Shown: piece by piece, positions 61,718 to 64,000 of the stretch
Position numbering within the stretch: the stretch's first letter is position 1
Layout of the letters: the number at the start of each line of letters is the position of its first letter
Assembly: GCF_019218265.1 (NCBI RefSeq)
Contig: NZ_JAHUZE010000004.1
Span: forward strand, 102,001 to 166,000
Length of the DNA: 64,000 nt
Source: Maritimibacter dapengensis
GTDB taxonomy: Bacteria > Pseudomonadota > Alphaproteobacteria > Rhodobacterales > Rhodobacteraceae
Direction: 5' to 3'
Made by a program: the position numbers and the translations under genes
Notes under the pieces: generated by a model
What the model was told of the DNA's origin: nothing
Seen by the model: only the letters and a program-made list of their open reading frames with translations
Databases searched by the model: none

Positions 61718-62563
61718 TCAGCGTCGGGAACGGAGCAGGATCAATTCGATCCTGTTGTTACGCAATGCCATGGGATTTCGCGCTGCTGGCTTGCGGTCGG
61801 CATGACCGGTGACCCTCTGAATGCGAAGCGGGGGCAGGCCGCCGGCTTCCAACATGCGGCGCACTTCGTCGGCGCGCTGACTGGACAGCTCCCAGACCTC
61901 GCTGTTCACCTTCACCACCGGCTCGGCTCTCGTGTGACCGGTGACAGCGACACCGTTCCGGACCAAAGCGAAGGTCCGCGCCATCATCGACACCAGCTGT
62001 TCCATGACCTCGGTCGGGTGCGCCGTGCCTTGATCGAACAGTGTTTCACCCTCGAGATCGAACAGCTCCACCACGAGGCCTTCATCGGTCAATTCCGTTA
62101 CAACGTGCCGCTGAAGCAGATCGGAAACCACGCTCTCACCCGTCTTGCCGCTCAAAGCTTTCTCGATCTCCTCAAGCGCTCTCGCCTCGGCGGCCTGGTC
62201 CACGTCGTTGCCGTCGCCCTGACCACCGTCCGGCGCCTCGGACGAGGCATCTTCAGCCAGGCTCGGCATCCCGCCCTGGCCGGTTTGCGCCAGGCTTTCT
62301 TCCGTGAACACGCTGTCACCGCCAAAGGCACCGTCACCGCCGCCCGATATTCGGTTCACGGGGATCGTCGGGCTGAAGTAATCCGCAATCCCTTTGCGTT
62401 GTTTCTCGGTCGTTGCGTTCAAAAGCCACATCAGCATGAAGAAGGCCATCATCGCGGTCACGAAGTCGGCATAAGCCACCTTCCATGCGCCACCGTGGTG
62501 ACCATCGCCACCACTCTTCTTGACCTTCTTGATGATGATGGGCGCATTGGCTTGCGCGCTCAT
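61718..62563 (-). CDS. motB: Flagellar motor stator protein MotB
   Basis: The 281-residue protein has a cytoplasmic Lys-rich N-terminus and then the single helix GAWKVAYADFVTAMMAFFMLMWLL with proton-binding Asp33. The plug region reads QRKGIADYFSPT, and an OmpA-type peptidoglycan-binding domain contains VTGHTRAEP and NRIELILLR. It anchors the stator to peptidoglycan and conducts H+ with MotA. motA is not adjacent here. Candidate CtrA site upstream. Confidence 0.93.
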   Translation of the reverse strand: MSAQANAPIIIKKVKKSGGDGHHGGAWKVAYADFVTAMMAFFMLMWLLNATTEKQRKGIADYFSPTIPVNRISGGGDGAFGGDSVFTEESLAQTGQGGMPSLAEDASSEAPDGGQGDGNDVDQAAEARALEEIEKALSGKTGESVVSDLLQRHVVTELTDEGLVVELFDLEGETLFDQGTAHPTEVMEQLVSMMARTFALVRNGVAVTGHTRAEPVVKVNSEVWELSSQRADEVRRMLEAGGLPPLRIQRVTGHADRKPAARNPMALRNNRIELILLRSRR

Positions 62564-62611
62564 CCCACCACACCTCTATTTTCACCCGTGGCCAGAGTTA
62601 CGCCCCCGGGG

Positions 62612-62626
62612 TTAACGTGCGGTTAG
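62612..62626 (-). promoter_or_regulatory. Candidate CtrA-type site upstream of motB
   Basis: On the minus strand it reads CTAA-N7-TTAACC, one mismatch from the CtrA consensus TTAA-N7-TTAAC. It is 49-63 bases before the motB ATG. Confidence 0.45.
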
Positions 62627-62675
62627 AAAATAAGATTGTCAGCAGATTTCCTGCGAGGTGGTTAACGCGACACGG

Positions 62676-63449
62676 TTACAGAAGCTGATCCAGCCCCCGC
62701 GTTACACCGACCAGATCGACAACGCGCCGCGCTGCGAGTAGGGTGCCGGGCACGAGAATATCTGCGGAATGGCTGTCTGCGTCATGGGTGATCGTCAGCC
62801 GCGAATTGCCATTGGCAAAGGTGCTTGTCACTGTCGCCGAATAGCTTGGCATCCTGAGTGAATGAACCTGCACGCCGTTGATCGTGCCACCCCTTAGCCC
62901 CGGCTCTCCCTTTACGCTGGAAGGGTCAACTTCGTGGGCGGGCTTCTTCACATCTCCCATCCGCTCCGCCAATTCCCGCGCCGTTCCCGTGGGCGCATCG
63001 GTTTTCTTGGGCCGCGAGTAGTCGATGATCTCGAACCAATCGAGGTACGCGGCGGCGATGAGCGAGAACCGAGTCATAAGTGCGGCGGTCAGCGCGAAAT
63101 TGCCCGACGCGACGACCCCGACGCCCTTGGCGCGCGCCGCTGCGTCGATGTGTTCGAAATCGTCGGCTTTCAGCCCCGATGTTCCGATCACCACATGGCG
63201 ACCAGCCTCGATCGCAGTAAGAGCGTTTTCCTTGACCACCGACAGCGCGGTGTAGTCGATCAGGACGTCCCAATCCGCGCCGGACAGCGCATCCGAAACG
63301 CTTGAATAGCAGGGAGCGCCAAGTATCGACTGGCCGGCGTGAGACCGGGATACGCATGCGGACAGTTCCATGTCCTCGGCGTCCACGATGCCTTGTGCGA
63401 TCACGCTGCCAGACAACCCCGTCGCCCCGGCCATGCAGACCTTCATCAT
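62676..63449 (-). CDS. DapB-like dehydrogenase lacking the usual catalytic histidines
   Basis: The 257-residue protein has an NAD(P)-binding N-terminus (VCMAGATGLSGSVIA) and the DapB-type substrate domain with KKTDAPTGTARELAERMGD, GLRGGTINGVQVHSLRMP. In E. coli-type DapB the catalytic loop is EAHHRHKVDAPSGTA. Here the aligned positions are DYSRPKKTDAPTGTA: Lys is kept but both His are replaced by Ser and Arg. It may be a divergent tetrahydrodipicolinate reductase or a paralogue with another substrate. The ATG at 63449 has GGAGG eight bases upstream. Confidence 0.75.
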   Translation of the reverse strand: MMKVCMAGATGLSGSVIAQGIVDAEDMELSACVSRSHAGQSILGAPCYSSVSDALSGADWDVLIDYTALSVVKENALTAIEAGRHVVIGTSGLKADDFEHIDAAARAKGVGVVASGNFALTAALMTRFSLIAAAYLDWFEIIDYSRPKKTDAPTGTARELAERMGDVKKPAHEVDPSSVKGEPGLRGGTINGVQVHSLRMPSYSATVTSTFANGNSRLTITHDADSHSADILVPGTLLAARRVVDLVGVTRGLDQLL

Positions 63450-63453
63450 ACGC

Positions 63454-64000
63454 TCACCCTCCGATTTTGCCCTGATAAAGCTTAACCTTGAGCCCGCCAT
63501 TGTCGATCACAGGCCCCGACGTGAGGTCCAGCCCGGTTGCGTGGGCAAGCTTCGCATCGGTTGTGACGATGCCGACACGCCAGCCGCCGAAATGCTCCCG
63601 CAACCGAGCGCCGAGCGCGGAATAAAGCCCGATCAGCGACCCAGGCTTGCCGATCCGGTCGCCGTAGGGCGGGTTCACGATGACGAGGCCGGGGGTTGTG
63701 GTCGGGGCGGTGAGTGCCGACACGGGCTGGCACGAAAGCGAAATCGCGTCGGACAGCCCATGGGCCGCTGCGTTCGCGGCAGCCCCTTTGATGGCCCCCT
63801 GATCACGGTCGTAGCCGTAAAAATGCGCCGGGGCAGGGCGGGAAGGTTCAGGGCGGATCAACCTTGCGAAGGCGTCTGCGTCGAAGCTCGGAAACGACTG
63901 GAAAGCGAAGCCCCGACCGCGCCCCGGTTGCAGGCCCGCCGCTGATCCAGCCCCTTCCAAGAGGAACGTGCCGGATCCGCACATAGGGTCCACCAGCGGC
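63454..64000 (-). CDS. RlmL/TrmN-type RNA methyltransferase (THUMP class), C-terminal part
   Basis: The frame is open to the right edge, so the N-terminal THUMP part is outside the window. Visible are SAM motif I VDPMCGSGTFLLEGA, GYDRDQGAIKGAAANAAAHG and catalytic motif IV VIVNPPYGDRIG, typical of N2-guanine rRNA methyltransferases such as RlmL. The internal ATG at 63993 is not the start. The stop lies 4 bases before the DapB-like gene and provides its SD region. Confidence 0.85.
   Translation of the reverse strand, partial: PLVDPMCGSGTFLLEGAGSAAGLQPGRGRGFAFQSFPSFDADAFARLIRPEPSRPAPAHFYGYDRDQGAIKGAAANAAAHGLSDAISLSCQPVSALTAPTTTPGLVIVNPPYGDRIGKPGSLIGLYSALGARLREHFGGWRVGIVTTDAKLAHATGLDLTSGPVIDNGGLKVKLYQGKIGG

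Overview
The window is GC-rich and almost fully coding. Its gene content and regulatory sites point to a chromosome segment of an alphaproteobacterium, most likely Rhodobacterales (Roseobacter/Rhodobacteraceae). The supporting genes are a TrcR/DUF1013 cell-cycle regulator, ImuB with an alphaproteobacterial LexA box, a membrane ferritin MbfA with an Irr-type operator, a short Fla1-type flagellin N-terminus and compact rod-binding/FlgN-like flagellar proteins. I see no rRNA or tRNA gene, CRISPR array, insertion sequence or prophage. No stretch over about 300 bases lacks a gene.

Layout. 1-3.1 kb: YggT end, RecQ, YaaA. 3.1-13 kb: a soluble hybrid histidine kinase diverging from a giant alpha-2-macroglobulin gene that overlaps pbpC. 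13-19.9 kb: RNase T2, TrcR, a small secreted protein, an AEC transporter, SOS-type ImuB, cytochrome c', a LysE exporter and two tandem I78 protease-inhibitor lipoproteins. 19.9-23.6 kb: glutathione-dependent formaldehyde dehydrogenase, a DUF3445 heme N-demethylase-like protein, an NYN/LOTUS protein and MbfA. 23.6-34.2 kb: an OmpA/AhpD/GNAT/CinA operon, SfsA, MetAP, DUF2189, an MpaB-like protein, HAD, RsmD, a flavin reductase and a peroxiredoxin. 34.3-42.7 kb: a PQQ dehydrogenase with a separate membrane subunit, DUF302, a RidA/GDPD/FemAB-like operon and a type I secretion ABC/HlyD pair. 42.8-50 kb: PBP1A, glnK-amtB, a hemerythrin-like protein, an aromatic/aspartate aminotransferase and sseA. 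50-56.9 kb: TetR/VOC, a Cys-rich ArsR with a metal permease, YaiI, FghA, RlmN, IalB and SerB. 56.9-62.6 kb: flagellar genes flgD, fliK, flgJ-like, flgN-like, fliC (broken), flgE (chimeric) and motB. 62.7-64 kb: a divergent DapB-like protein and the end of an RlmL-type methyltransferase.

The most striking observation is at about 60.35 kb. The flagellin gene stops being flagellin after codon 47 and runs directly into the antisense of the flgE 3' end. This looks like a deletion, or an assembly misjoin, between short direct repeats, and it removes the flagellin body and anything that lay between the two genes. The second is a pair of intergenic sites 26 kb apart (upstream of sfsA and upstream of the ArsR gene) that share both a long palindrome and a 20-bp TTAACG motif.

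Recognisable regulatory DNA includes a LexA box (imuB), an Irr-like box (mbfA), an NtrC-type site (glnK-amtB), CtrA-type sites (flgE, motB), perfect palindromes before the TetR and ArsR genes, and several strong intrinsic terminators. Functional links inferred from context are formaldehyde/N-demethylation chemistry (GSH-FDH + DUF3445, with FghA elsewhere), periplasmic protease defence and cell-wall repair (A2M/PbpC and I78 inhibitors), and nitrogen assimilation (GlnK/AmtB).
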